Of a stretch of 64,000 nt of DNA, positions 47,075 to 59,290 are shown piece after piece. A model generated the notes under the pieces. The model made no database searches. It saw nothing but the letters and a program-made list of their open reading frames with translations, and was not told where the DNA came from. The stretch comes from Gnetum montanum (Eukaryota; Streptophyta; Gnetopsida; Gnetales; Gnetaceae): NCBI GenBank assembly GCA_015680685.1, contig MNCI01002155.1:311770-375769 (forward strand), read 5' to 3'. Numbering within the stretch: the first letter of the stretch is position 1; each line of letters opens with the position of its first letter. The position numbers were made by a program, and so were the translations under genes.

Positions 47075-49745
47075 AAACTATGAGAACAGGCCCACCATCA
47101 GTCCTTCGCAGCACATGGAAAAATGGGACTTTCAAAAGCCCGTGCGAAATGCACCTCGTAGTATTTGGAAAAAGATCTTTGAAAGTGCATTTGTTCATGG
47201 AAAGCTGCAATTTCGAAGTGTAAATCAACGAAAGCACAACGTCTTTCAGAGGTGCTTGCAAGCAAACTACTACTACTTGTAGTTCACTGTTAAATATTGC
47301 TAGAAGTCATGGGGGCCATCGGAAGCATCCATTCAAGGTTGAATGCATGCTTTTGGATGTTGGTAGGCTTCTAGAAGCCATTGCAGGGTAGTTGCTATAC
47401 GTACCCCCTTGCAATATTTGGAAAAAGCTATTTAGAAACACGTCTATTCATTGAAACTTGCAGTTTCCAAGTAAGTGCAAATTACCAAAAGCACAATGCT
47501 TTCCTCTATTACTAACAGTCCCTCACAATCCACTGTAAAACATTATTGGAAGTCATGGGGGCCATCAGAAGCATCGATTCAAGGATAAATGTATGCTTCC
47601 GATTGCTAGTAGGCTTCTAGAAGCCCCTATGGGGTAGTTGCTAGATGCACCCTTTCACAATCTTTAGAAAAAGTTTTTTTGAAAGTGCATCTATTCATTG
47701 AAAGTTGTGATTTCCAAGTAAGTGCATATCACTAGAAGCACAGCGCTTTCCAAAGGTGGCTGCAAGTGAACTGCTACTAGTGGTCCCTCACAATCTACTG
47801 TAAAACACAGCTAGAAGTCTTTCATTCCACTAGAAGCATCTATGCAAGGGTGAATGCATGCTTCCAATTGCTTGTAGGTTTCTGAAAGCCCCTACAAGGT
47901 AGTTGCTATATGCACCCCTACGCAATCTTTGGAAAAAGCTCTACGGAAGTGTGTTTATTCATCAGAAACTACGATTTCCAAGTAAGTGCAATTCATCGGA
48001 AGTACAACTCTTTCTAGAGGCTCCTGTAAGTGAACTACTACTAGCAATCCCATGCAATCCACTATAAAACATTATTGGCAGTCATGGAGCCACTGGAAGC
48101 ATTCATTCAAGGGTGAATGCATGTTTCTGATTACTGGTAGGCTTCCAGAAGCCCCCTGCAAGGTAGTTGCTAAGCACACCTCCTTGCAGCCTTTGGAAAA
48201 AGCTCTTCGAAAGCATATCTATTCACTAGAAACTGTGATTTCCAAGTAAGTACAGATCATCGGAGGCACAACACTTTCCAAAGATACCTACGAGTGACTT
48301 GCTACTAGCATGTCCTTGCAATCTTCTGTAAAACATTGCTGAAAGTCTTCTGTTCCACCGAACACATTTATGCAAGGGCAAATGCATGCTTCCAATTATT
48401 GGTAAGCTTCCAGAAGCCCTTGTGAGATAGTTGCTAGACGAACCCCCTCATAGTCTTTGGAAAAATCTCTTTGGAAGTGTGTCTATTTACTAGAAGTTGT
48501 GATTTCAAAGTATGTGTAAATCACCAAAAGCATAGTGCTTTTCGGAGGCTCCTGCGAGTGACCTACTACTAGCAATCCCTCCTAGTCTACAGTAAAACAT
48601 TATTGGAAGTTTTCTATTCCATCAAATGCATCCATGCAAGGGTGAATACATGCTTCCAATTGCTAGTAGGCTTTCGAAAGCTCTTACGAGGTAGTTGTTA
48701 GATACATCCCCTTATAGTCTTTAGAAAAAGCTCTTCAAAAGCACGTCTGTTCACCAAAAACTATAATTTCCAAGTATGTGCAAATCACTAAAAGCACAAC
48801 ACTTTTCAAAGGCTCTTACAAGTGACCTATTACTAGTAGTCCCTCGTAGTCCATTGTAAAACATTACTAAAAGTCATGGGGGCCATCCAAAGCATCCATT
48901 CAACGGTGAATGTGTGTTTTAGTTGCTGGTAGGCTTTTGAAATCCCTTGTAGTGTAGTTGCTACATGCACCCCCTCATAATCTTTGGAAAAAACTCTTCA
49001 AAAGCATGTTTGTTTATTAAAAGCTATGATTTCCAAGTGCAAATTATCAGAAGCACAATGCTTTCTAGAGGTGGTAGGCTTCTGAAATCCCTTGTAGTGT
49101 AGTTGCTACATGCACCCCCTCACAATCTTTGGAAAAAACTCTTCAAAAACACGTTTGTTTATCAGAAGCACAATGCTTTCCAGAGGTGGTTATGATCGAA
49201 CTACTAATAGCAGGCCCTTGTAGTTCACTATAAAACATTACTTGAAGTCATGGGGGTCATTGAAATCATCGATTCAAGAGTGAATGTGTGCTTCCAATTG
49301 CTGGTAGGCTTCCAAAAGTCCCTACAAGGAAGTTGCTAGACACACCCCTCGCAATCTTTGGAAAAAACTCTTCGAAAGCACATCTATTCATCGAAAGCTA
49401 CAATTTCCAAGTGCAAATGACTAGAAGCACAACGCGTTCCAAAGGTAGCTATGACTGAACTACTAATAGCAATTCTTCATAATTCAATGTAAAACATTAC
49501 TAGAAGTCATGGGGACCATTGGAAGCATCGATTCAAGGGCGAATGCATACTTCTGGATGCTAGTAGGCTTCCAGAAGTCCTTGTGGGGTAGCTACTAGAT
49601 GCACCTCTCATAGTCTTTGGAAAAAGCTCTCCAGAAGCATGTCTATGCATTGGAAGTTGTAATATCCAAGTAAGTGCAATTCACCAGAAGCACAGTGCTT
49701 TCCAAAGACGTCCACGAGTGACCTACTACTGGTAGTTTTTTTACA
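47075..49745 (+). repeat. Tandem array, about 260-bp units, around ten copies
   Basis: The anchor word (A)TTCAAGG/ATGCAAGG recurs at about 47333, 47577, 47842, 48105, 48370, 48634, 48898, 49272 and 49531. Spacings are mostly 246-265 bases, with one of about 374 caused by an extra partial copy. Each unit contains a hairpin (for example 48096-48127: GAAGCATTCATTCA, loop AGGG, TGAATGCATGTTTC), often a palindrome GGCTTCTAGAAGCC or a relative, and GAAGCACA(A)CGCTTTCC. Units are diverged. Short open frames within them look like by-products. Confidence 0.88.
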
Positions 49746-49856
49746 AGGATTGATGCATTCAAGTCTCAAATGCATTAAGGTTTTGGTCATCTAGAGAGGA
49801 GACATACCCATCTTGCCATCAACTATGCAATAATAACTAAATACACATTTCAGCAA

Positions 49857-50066
49857 TTGAGGGCATTGCACAAAGACAATGGTTTAAAAGATATAATGGA
49901 CAACATTTCTAATCCTGAGTTGATGGGCATGGCCACACTGGAGCCCACAGTAGAGGTAGGACCATCGAATATGGCTCAAATGGCATATAACCTTGCTGAG
50001 CAAGTTGATGACATAATGACTAAGGATGATTTCATGGACACTAGAGCTGTAGAAGCAATGGAGTAG
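49857..50066 (+). CDS. Short unrecognised ORF
   Basis: This is a 69-codon frame, acidic, with ISNPELMGMATLEPTVEVG and AEQVDDIMTKDDFMDTRAVE. It is preceded by TACACATTTCAG, which could be a splice acceptor, so it may be the last exon of a captured gene or a transposon gene fragment. No family was recognised. Its position between two tandem arrays and the lack of an upstream exon argue against a working gene. Confidence 0.25.
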   Translation: MRALHKDNGLKDIMDNISNPELMGMATLEPTVEVGPSNMAQMAYNLAEQVDDIMTKDDFMDTRAVEAME

Positions 50067-50099
50067 GATACCAACACAGAAGGTGCTGAATGGAGACAT

Positions 50100-50509
50100 T
50101 GTTCACTATTTTTTTTTGTTTTTTTTTCTAAAAACCATGTATATTATGGTTTTTGACATAATCAATTAGCTCTTGCTTGATTGCTTATCATGCTTTTTGT
50201 CATTTGGTGCATCATTTACATATAGAACAATTTGGTATGAGGTAATTAAAGTTAAAGAGTTTGGCCATTTCTACATTGCCTAATATTCATTTTTTATAAT
50301 TGAAATCATTCTAAGGATGTCATAAACAATGAAATTACTTTATCATAACCAAGTAAAATATTGTTTATATTTCTCATTTCTAAAGTTGAGAGAACAATTT
50401 TTAATCCAAGTTGATAATATGGGATGTCTGCATATACTGAACATTAACTTTGAACATATTGTGAAAGCATGTGACTCACATGTCCTCGTAGTGAGGATTT
50501 CCTCTTGAG
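50100..50509. other. AT-rich spacer between arrays
   Basis: Nothing recognisable in about 400 bases apart from a T-rich run near 50110-50130. Confidence 0.4.
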
Positions 50510-51350
50510 TCATGCAGTTCATAGTTTCTCGTAACCAAAGATGTGTACTAATGTAACTTGCATGTTAGTCGCACTATTTTATTCAACTTTGAATGCATAT
50601 GCAAATCACAATGCTGCACACTGGTAAAAAGGTATTTTTTGTAGTGAAATGTGAAGACATGCGAATTACATTTAGGTAGCACCAATGATCACACTATCAG
50701 CTCATAATTCATGCGGATTGCATCATCTCACAGTGGTAAAAGGTGGTTTCTATTTTCAACTATGATGACATGAGAGTCGCATTTAAGTAGCATCAATGTT
50801 TACACCAACTATCAGCTCACAATTCATGCAGATTGCATCACTTTGCACTTGTAAAAAGTTGTTTCTATTGATTACTACAATGACATGTGAGTTGCATTTG
50901 AGTAGCACCAATGTTCACACTAACTATTGACTTACAATTCATGCAAATCACATCACCTCATATTAGTAAAAAGTGGTTTTTGTTACCAACTTCAATGACA
51001 TGTGAGTCACATTTAAGTAGCACCAATGTTCACACCAACTATTAGCTTACAATTCATATAGATCACATCACCTCACACTGGTAAAACATTGTTTCTATTT
51101 CCAATTGCAATGACATGAAAGTTGTGTTTAAGTAGCACCAATATTCACACCAACTACTGGCTCACAATTGATGTGGATCACATCACCTCACCCTGATAAA
51201 AATCTATTTTTGTTGCCAACTGCGATGATATGCAAGTCGCATTTCAATAGCACCACTGTTCACACTAATTGTCAACTCACAACTCATGCAAACTGCATCA
51301 CCTCACACTAGTAAAAGGTTATTACTATTGTGAAATGTGATGACACGCAT
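50510..51350 (+). repeat. Tandem array, 115-bp units, about seven copies
   Basis: The word GGTAAAA or a close variant recurs at 50623, 50735, 50850, 50965, 51080, 51195 and 51310. Spacing is exactly 115 after the first interval of 112. Units read GACATG(T)GAGTCGCATTTAAG, TAGCACCAATGTTCACACC, then CTCACAATTCATGCAGAT and CATCACCTCACACTGG. The constant period over six intervals indicates tandem amplification. Confidence 0.9.
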
Positions 51351-52035
51351 CTCGTAGTCCATCACATTTGTGCGATTTGCAAAACATCACATAATTTTTT
51401 TGGAATGTTGTGAATGCATGCACATCACATTTATATATCAATTATGATTATTGTTTTGTTGCGAGTAGCAACCACTAGCATTGATTCATAGTTGAAATAT
51501 AGACACAGTTATAACTTACTACAAGAGACTGCTAATCGCATCTCCTTGCATGATCTTCACTACGAGTAGGTTGCAAAAAGCATAGGCTCACAGTTAATCA
51601 TCAAAGGTTATATAATAAATTACAATATTAATCAACACTTTAAAATTAAGCAACTTATAGAAAGGAGCCTATGAAACACATATTTTGTATAGATATTATG
51701 AAAACTTGTTTATTTGATGAGAAGTAGATATTGAATACATATTAAATATTAAACATTATAAATTTGATTTTTAAAATTTCAAAAAATAATAATCAAAATA
51801 TGAAACAAATAAACACCATATATATTTCCAATCGAAAATCTTGAAATAAATACATAGTTGTCCCATGTACCAAAAATTTTCCTTTCATTAAAGATGGAAA
51901 GAAGGCATTTACATCATTGCATTTTTTTGGCATTAGAAACTAGATAAGGATCATGCTCACTATAATCCTCAAGTACAAGATGTTGCACACATATCTTTGT
52001 CTATGGTTGCTCAAGAACTAAATTACTAAGAATTT
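51351..52035. other. AT-rich region without gene
   Basis: Nothing recognisable. It is probably the 3' flank of the minus-strand Ulp1-like pseudogene. Confidence 0.4.
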
Positions 52036-52720
52036 TCATATCATGGTATTTTGATACATTGAAACAAACTCACTATTGAAATTTATTTGTTTTCCAACAA
52101 CTAAATGGTGCATGAACATTATTGTATACATGTTGTAGTCATATCCATTTTCTTGAGTAGGAATACCTTGCACAACCACTAAACTCCATTTTGAAGGTAA
52201 TTTCTTTTGCTTTTCCTTCACCTCACTTGTGCTCTCACCCATTGTAGAATCACCTTTCAATAAAAATTCAACAAACCTTGACATTAACTTTTGAACAGTA
52301 GTTACATGTTGGAAATAAGGTTAGGAATCATACACACATTTTTTTGGTAGATGTGTCTACAACCATAACACACAATGCCTACTAGTATTGAATGGGATGC
52401 AAAATAATGGCTTTCTCAATTCAAGAAATTCATCCCACTAAATTTTATTTTAAAACTCTTCAATGAAGTCCTTCTCTACCATGAACACATTAGGCTCTTC
52501 TTCAACCATTGTATCACTTTCAACATTGATGACATGCCTTTTTGTGGGCTTTTTTCCTTTGTGTGTAACAGGTTCTTTTGGCTTTGTTTCATTTGACTCT
52601 CAAGGGACTTTGGAAATGCTTGAAACATAGTGTTAAATAAAAAATATTTTACTAAATCTTAACAATTAATAATAGATCTCTAAAATTGCTTAAGGTACAT
52701 GATGTACACATTGATGACAT
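52036..52720 (-). pseudogene. Ulp1-like (C48) cysteine protease pseudogene
   Basis: On the minus strand the order is WLDDDVINVYIMYL (start of the Ulp1 catalytic domain), RHCVLWL where the family has HW (catalytic His), CVYDS (catalytic Asp), then SKWSLVVVQGIPTQENGYDY followed by NMYTIMFMHHLVVG. In Ulp1 proteases the last motif is Q-x-N-G-x-D-C-G, so the catalytic Cys is now Tyr and the next Gly is Asn. These proteases remove SUMO-type tags; in plants they are often carried by transposons, especially Mutator-like ones. The pseudogene continues on the other side of element D. No terminal inverted repeats were identified. Confidence 0.8.
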
Positions 52721-53543
52721 CATCATCAAGCCATTATTTCCATCCAAGTTGGTATACACACCTGAAACACAATCTTGTGGCAACAAATGGGGGTGACAGT
52801 GACATAACAAGCACATCATTGTCTAAACTACTTGTGACAAGAAACTGTATTACTCTATCAATTGTCATACATGATTAACCAATTGGGATGATGAAGTCTA
52901 TCAGCTTCACTATTTGAATGGTACCAGAAGGTTGATCAATGGGGTTGTTGAAGTCTACATCAACTACAAATGAAAATTCATAAGATGGAACTCAACAAAC
53001 ATAAAGAAGTGATTCAAACAAGTCTACATACATGTTCCTTTATTTGGATGATCTTGTTCAAAAAATTGTTTGTTTGTAGCTTTCATTGCTACATATAAGT
53101 AATTTCTGTTTAACACATGTACAATACAAAGACTAGTAGAATTTTTAAAATATATGAATAATGTATTAAAACTACAAGGTTTTATAACATGGCACAAACC
53201 TCTAATAGTCTTAACTACATTGGCATTAATGTTTGTGCTATCATAAATGTTGACTACAACATTTTTTAATGAGATAATTTCTTTATTTAGTGTGAAAATT
53301 TGGTTGGCCATTTTTTCATTTTGAGCCATCAACTTATGAATACAATTGTTTTCTTTAGCTACATAATTATCAATTTTGGTCTTAATTGAATGCTTTCTTC
53401 TATCAAATGAGACTTCTTTAATTTCAACTCCTTCACATTCTCCCAAAGTGCTGCATTGCTTTGACAATAATCATTTAATGTCTCAATCATGTCTTCCAAC
53501 TTATCCTCGATTGATTGATAAGAGCATTTTTCATGTTGGTAAT
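52721..53543 (-). pseudogene. Middle part of the Ulp1-carrying gene (coiled coil)
   Basis: Minus-strand frames give EDKLEDMIETLNDYCQSN, LWENVKELKLKKSH and, after a shift, IDNYVAKENNCIHKLMAQNE and MANQIFTLNKEIISLKNVVV, a coiled-coil stretch. Then comes a linker with VDVDFNNPIDQPSGTIQIV before the Ulp1 domain. At 53543 element D interrupts it; the upstream half is at 63519-64000. The frame is in phase across the insertion when one copy of the target duplication is counted. Confidence 0.65.
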
Positions 53544-54362
53544 TGATGAATCATGTTTTCATCTACTCTAATGTTAGATCCTTGATGTTAGGTATCTGAC
53601 ATTGGAGCCAAGATGCAATGTTGGATATCCGATGTCACAGGATATATGCTAGCCTATAAGTATAGTGCTTAGGCTCACGATTTTCATATAGTTTTTCAAT
53701 CAAAGTAGTGAAGCTCTTGCAGTTTGTTTTCTCCAAAGTTAGAATATTTTCTGAGTGCCCATAGTAGGAGTCTAAGTGTGTACAAATCTTTGTTTGAACA
53801 CTGATGTACTTGAGCACAACACTCTGACGAGAATAAAAATGAACTCTTTTGATAATCCTTGCAACACTGAGAATAGATTAACATTTTCTTTAATGCACTT
53901 TACTTTAGTGCATTTAATTTAAGTAATTAATTTCTAGTTGTTAATGAACACAAGCATGACCACTTCGAGCATACATATAATGCTTGATAACCCAATAATG
54001 CTTAACGTTTGATAACACAACAACATTATATTTGTTCAGGAAAGTGGGATGGGTACCTGTGTTAGGCTAGCTAGGTAGTAGATAAATTAGATCTTAAATT
54101 ACCCTAACTTTCATTATTGTTATAGGTGATCAAACTTATAAAACATAAAATGGTAAAAATCATGTACCTCAATTATACTTAAATCATATCCTTGAGCTTC
54201 ACAAGTGTAGTTGGGAAGACAACGAATGTTCTTAATGTCCATTTCACTTCCTAGAGGAACTAGTGTACTAGAGAACTATAGGTCCATAGAATTTGACCAG
54301 ATCACATATGAACACCTTAGTGATTCATATGGTTGGGCGTAGGGGTACTTCGTTGCTAATCA
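53544..54362 (+). repeat. 5' LTR of element D
   Basis: It starts TGATGAATCATG and ends GCTAATCA. TATA-like CCTATAAGTATAG is at about 53653 and AATAAA at 53832. It matches 62703-63518 throughout. Repeated TCTGACATTGGAG/ATCCGATGTCAC words stand in U3. Confidence 0.9.
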
Positions 54363-54363
54363 T

Positions 54364-54381
54364 TAGCACCGTTGTCAAGGA
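54364..54381 (+). other. Primer binding site of D (tRNA-Asp type, decayed)
   Basis: TAGCACCGTTGTCAAGGA is in the right place one base after the LTR and is a mutated form of TGGCGCCGTTGCCGGGGA. Confidence 0.7.
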
Positions 54382-54522
54382 CCTTTTTGTTGTTTCATGC
54401 ACTATCTAGGATTTAGTGGAAATCAGTCAAAATCATTAGAATGAACCTGAGGGTCATATCATATTTTACAATAACCATAAAAAATTTAAGAATCACACTG
54501 CGTTTGTTATCATCTAATTGAA

Positions 54523-56440
54523 AATGTCTTCTTCTCATAGGAGTACTTCTTTGCCAAGTCTGATGAAGCTCATCAGTCAGTGCCTCAACAATATCAAATG
54601 GTATATGCTCATCCTAATGAGTATGTACCCAATTTCACTTTCATCCTACATCAGGATGAACAACTACAATGGCATTATATGCAGTGCAACATTGTGTTGT
54701 TGCTTGATTGATCTATTCTTGCAATGCTTCACCAAACGCTTATCCGTCTAGGTCTTCATGTTGAATATGTTCTGTAAGGTAGTGATGCCAAGGATTATCA
54801 TCCCATTGAGGCACAATGTCTCAAGGATCAACAACTAGAATAACATTATGAATTTGTGAAGGGAAAAGGACTTAATGATTCTCCATTCCTGCTATACCAA
54901 AATAATGGTGGGGAACCCTTCTCTGGGGGTTTGCCATTTAATGAAATTCCTCTATTTGACTTTGGTGAAGGAGGTCAAAACCAAAACTTACAATCCACAA
55001 TCCACAATCCACAATCCTAATGCTAGTAAGAATGGATCCAATGACAAAGAAGGATCCAAAGAGGCAAGTTAAGGCAAAGATGTGGACAAGAAACAAGATC
55101 GTGATCATGGTTGCAATTGCCAAAGAGATGGTAGTAGGCACTATGATGGTGCTAGTCCTCCTTCCTCTTCCTCTTCATTGTCATCTTCTTCTTCTTCTTC
55201 TTTTGTCTTTGATCACAACCATAGGAGGCAAGACTGTGATAAAGGTGACCAAAATGACCAACAGGACCAAAATGATTAAAATGATCATCAAGAAAGGCAA
55301 GAACAAGGGTATGGACATTCAAGAGAGGCACATCGTCATGAATGAAGGGGTAGCAGAGGGGCATCATAGGCACCATGATCAAGGCCTCAATGAGCTTTTG
55401 TTTGCTAAACATTGTATAGGTAGTACAAATTTCAACAAGGCACTTGAAGGATAGCCAGATCAAAAGGCTAACACTATTTCTTGATTTGAAGGAGGATATA
55501 ACTCTGATCTGTAGAACAATCTCCAAGCTTTTCAAGATGCATGTGCTTTGCAGAACATATAAACTGAGTGGCAAAAACTTAATTTTTTCCCAAGAACACT
55601 CATCAAAGAAGTAGAGAATTGGTACCAATCCTTAGAGCCAGAATCTATCAGACGATGGAATACCATGCTTAAATTGTTCAATGACAAATATCAAATGTAC
55701 TTCAAAGTGTCCAACTTGAGAAGGTAGATCTAAGAATGGAAACAAGGAACACATGAACCCTTGGATTTCATCATCAATTCATACTATTCCTTAAAGCACA
55801 AATGTCCTAGCCATGATTATTCTCAATTAGATCAACTTCACTAGATTGTAGATAGGCTTCAATAAAAAATGAGGAGAACCCTTGGCATTTATGCCTAAGG
55901 ACAATTGTTAGAATTAAGCACTCATTAGATATAAAGACTAATCAAGTAGGTAGCTAAAGAAGAGGGTGAATTATGAAAAAGAGAAACTGCAGAAGAGTAT
56001 AATTGCAATCCTTCCATTCACAAGAGGGAGGTTTGATTCTATGATAATGAGGAAGAATCCAAACCTGATGAAGTGGTGAATAAGAAAACTTAGCTACTCC
56101 AAAAATTTCAATCTAAAATTACAACCAAGGTTGATCAATTATGGGACTCCATGGATAGTAGATTTTAAGCTATCCTAAAAGTTTTTGAAGAGTCTAAAGA
56201 ACAATGTAATGATCATGAGCACACGAGGCACAAAGAAGATGAACATGTCTATTAAAGAGGTAAGGGAAAGAATGCTACAATAGAAGAAGTTGCAAGAAGC
56301 AAATCAAATGATGGTGGTGGATGTGATGTCTACTAATATGAACATCCTAATGGATGTTGCCCCATAGTGTCACACCTACAGGAGCCTGGGATGTATGCTT
56401 TGAATCCACAACTAATACAAAGGCAAACATCTAGAAGATT
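54523..56440 (+). pseudogene. gag of element D (broken)
   Basis: The start is at ATG 54523 (MSSSHRSTS). A frameshifted match to the family block follows (HPNEYVPNFTFILHQDEQLQ). A Ser/Asp-rich linker has CTT repeats near 55180-55200. The gag core at about 55480-55740 shows LQAFQDACALQN and KLFNDKYQMYFKV-like text. The C-terminal knuckle region reads YEHPNGCCPIVSHLQEPG near 56335, but its first Cys pair is damaged. It is inactive. Confidence 0.75.
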
Positions 56441-56957
56441 ACCTTATCCTCAAGGTAATTTTAGGCCCTTCCATCAACAACAGTAATATTATCCAAACGG
56501 AACTCCATCACAATGATATGAGCATTATCAACAGTGGAAACAACCATAATCATGGATGCTAGTACCACCAAGGCAGCAATACCCTTACAGACAACCTAAT
56601 CCATATGGGTGTTACACTCAGCAACCCTTGACTCCACGTGACTTCTCCAGTCATGTTTCTACTTTTCAACCTCACTACTACCCTCTTGATAACTACCAAA
56701 TGCATTATCCACATGCAAGAAAGGATACCACCTCTTACCCTTATCATCCTCTTGTTCCAGCACATCTTCCTCCTCCAATCACATAGCTACCACTTGCTCC
56801 ATCTATGTAAGGTGAACTACTAGCTCAACCGCAACAATGCAACAGTACTAGGGCCATTAACCTACAACTGGTTAATCAACCAAGTGGTTCAGATACTAAA
56901 TCAAATAAAAGACCTTTCTTCTGACCATGTAGTCCACCTAAGCCCTTAAATACATCT
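56441..56957 (+). other. gag-protease linker of D
   Basis: This is a Pro/Tyr/His-rich former coding region (QQYPYRQPNPYG, YPYHPLVPAHLPPP), equivalent to the linkers of A and B. Confidence 0.55.
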
Positions 56958-57552
56958 GTGGTTGACAACCCTGTTTCTTCATCTTCCTTTGTCTCAAATA
57001 CCTTCGAGTCTCCTTCAAACCAAACATCACCCAAGATCCATACTATTATGCTTACTCACACTGTATCTGATTGGATCCATGCTAGAAACCTTCCTAGGAA
57101 GTTAGTAGATCCTAGAAGTCCTTTGATTTATTTGGAGATTACTGCAAATGAACCGTGCAAAGCTCTTCTTGACTTAGGTTCTAGTGTCAACCTGATCTCT
57201 CATAAGATGTATATTGCATGGAATCTACCTTCTTTAAAGAAGAGCAATATCAAATTAGAATTGGCAAACTAGTCCATCACTATTCCATTGGGAATGATAG
57301 AAGACATTATGACCACTATCTATAGGTGGTCTTATCCTACCAATTTCCTAGTGATCAAGGTAGAGAACTACAAAGGGGAGTTTCCAATCATTATGGTAAG
57401 GGCATGGCTTAGCACCATTGATGTAAGAATGGACATAAAATATCTTTCCTTAGATATATATATAGAAAATGGATTTTCAAAGATCAAGAAGAAGCATGTT
57501 CCATGCATCACAAATAACAATATAGGGTGTAATTTTGTGCAGAAACTTTGAG
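56958..57552 (+). pseudogene. Aspartic protease of element D
   Basis: The motifs are MLTHTVSDWIHARNLP, LLDLGSSVNLISHKMYIA (the S of D-S-G is Leu), IPLGMIEDIMTTIYRWSYP-like text after one stop, FLVIKVENYKGEFPIIM and VRAWLSTID. The G of I-x-G-R is Val, as in A. It is probably inactive even apart from the stop. Confidence 0.85.
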
Positions 57553-57787
57553 CCGTGAAATAAGCATCTATCTCTACATGCAAGCAATGTGCACCAAAAG
57601 CAAAAATTCAAAGGTGTCTATATGCAATAGCCACAAAACAAGAGGGCATCCAGTGGTTGACAATTAATTCTAAGAGTAGCACAATTTGCATGGAACCAAC
57701 TAAGAGCTTGATATGCACATATGTTGTAAGCATGGATGAACTAGAGCAAGTTCATCACCAACTCTCTAATGATGCAAATGACAACAT

Positions 57788-58740
57788 CTATTGGGGAGAG
57801 TTGGAAATTCCTAAAAATTTTACATAAGAGCCCCATAAACTAAAAATGCTACTGACCAGCCTGGAATATGTGTCTTTAAAAAATGGAAAGTCGATCATAA
57901 TCAACGTAAATCTTACTCCAAAATAGAAAAAGATGCTATTAAATGTAGTTAAAAATGGTCAATAGCTTTTACTTGGTTACATCCTAAACTCACAAGGATT
58001 GATCCTAGGATATGCCAACATCACATTTACACTGATCCAGCCATGAAGCCAAAGAGATAGACATAGAGGTGATTGAATTCCAAATTGAAGCAGATCATCA
58101 AAAAGGAAATTGAAAAACTCCTCAATGTAAGGTTCATTTATCACATTATGAATAATGAGTGGATTAGTCCACTGGTGACTATGCCAAAGAAAGGTGGAAA
58201 GTGGTGGGTTTGCATCAATTTTCGACTACTAAATATGGCAACATTCAAGGACCATTTTTCATTGCCATTTTTTGATTAGGTATTGGACACAATATCTAGG
58301 CATTGCTACTATAGTTTTCTAGATAGTTATAGTGGCTATAACCAAATTCACATTTCACTAGAGAACCAAGCCAAGACAACATTCATGAGTCCCTGGGGGA
58401 CTTTTGCATATTGTAAGATGCCTTTTGATCTATGTAATGGTCCTTCTACATTTTAATGCTTGGTTTTGAGCATTTTTCAACAACAAATTAGTAGTGGAGT
58501 GAAAGTCTACATGGATGACTTCTCCACTTATGAAGCTACATTTGAGCAAGCCTTGGACTACCTTGAGCAAGTACTGAAATGATATGTTGAGACAAACCTT
58601 AGGCTTAGCTGGCAAAAAAGTCATTTCATGGACCAAGAAGGCATTGTATTGGGACATAGAACATCACAAGTAGGAATTAAGGTTGACCCCAAAAAAATAA
58701 GGATCATCTAAGGAATAACCCATCAACCAAAAACTGTCAA
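57788..58740 (+). pseudogene. Reverse transcriptase of element D
   Basis: The entry reads SIAFTWLHPKLTRIDPRICQ. The core at 58073-58279 has NEWISPLVTMPKKGGKWWVC, NFRLLNMATFKDHFSLPFFD, then SYSGYNQIHISLENQAKTTF, GTFAYCKMPFDLCNGPSTF and VKVYMDDFSTYE with the catalytic YMDD. The Asp of DFR is Asn. Several stops are present. Confidence 0.85.
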
Positions 58741-59290
58741 AGATATTTGATCATTCCTTGGACATACTAGCTACTACTGGTGATTCATAGAGAATTTCTC
58801 TAAGATCACAAAAGCTATTGGTGGAACTAACAAAAAAGATGCTCCATTTGTCTAGACCATGGAATGTAAAAAAGCATTCCAACAGCTAAAAGAGAAACTT
58901 GTAGAAAATTTTCCATGATGAATGCATCAAATTATGCCTTGGGAGTCATGCTTACATAAATGAATGACAAGAAACATGCATACTACATCCACTACACTAG
59001 CTGAAGCGTTGTGGATACACAACTAAACTACATCACCACAAAAAGAGAATTGATGGTAGTGGTGTTTGCTCTAGAAAATTTCAAGCATTACGTGCTTGGA
59101 TACAAAGTGTTTGTGCACACAAACCACAATGCCATCCACTTTCTAATGAACAAGCCAACGGCAAGCCCCCATGTCATATAGTGGTTGGTGATCTAGTAGG
59201 AATTTGATCTTACGATAGTAGATCAAAAGGGCATTGAGAATGTGGTCACTACTCACTTATCTTAGTTGCAATAGGACAACAAAGAGGAAG
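58741..59290 (+). pseudogene. RNase H of element D
   Basis: It begins near SFLGHTSYYW. Then AFQQLKEKLVE, MNASNYALGVMLT, YITTKRELMVVVFALENF, VFVHTNHNAIHFLMNKP and DQKGIENVVTTHLS follow. There is a deletion after EKLVE compared with A, which retains the APNWSKPFH block. Confidence 0.8.

Noticed and set aside
47075-49745. Short open frames in the 260-bp array as possible peptide repeats
   Set aside because: Frames shift from unit to unit and stops occur in most units.
47075-51350. CRISPR-like arrays
   Set aside because: The repeats are long, diverged and adjacent without unique spacers, and the DNA is plant nuclear.
55020-55628. Overlapping long frames on both strands in gag of D
   Set aside because: They come from the Ser/Asp-rich linker with CTT repeats; low-complexity composition.
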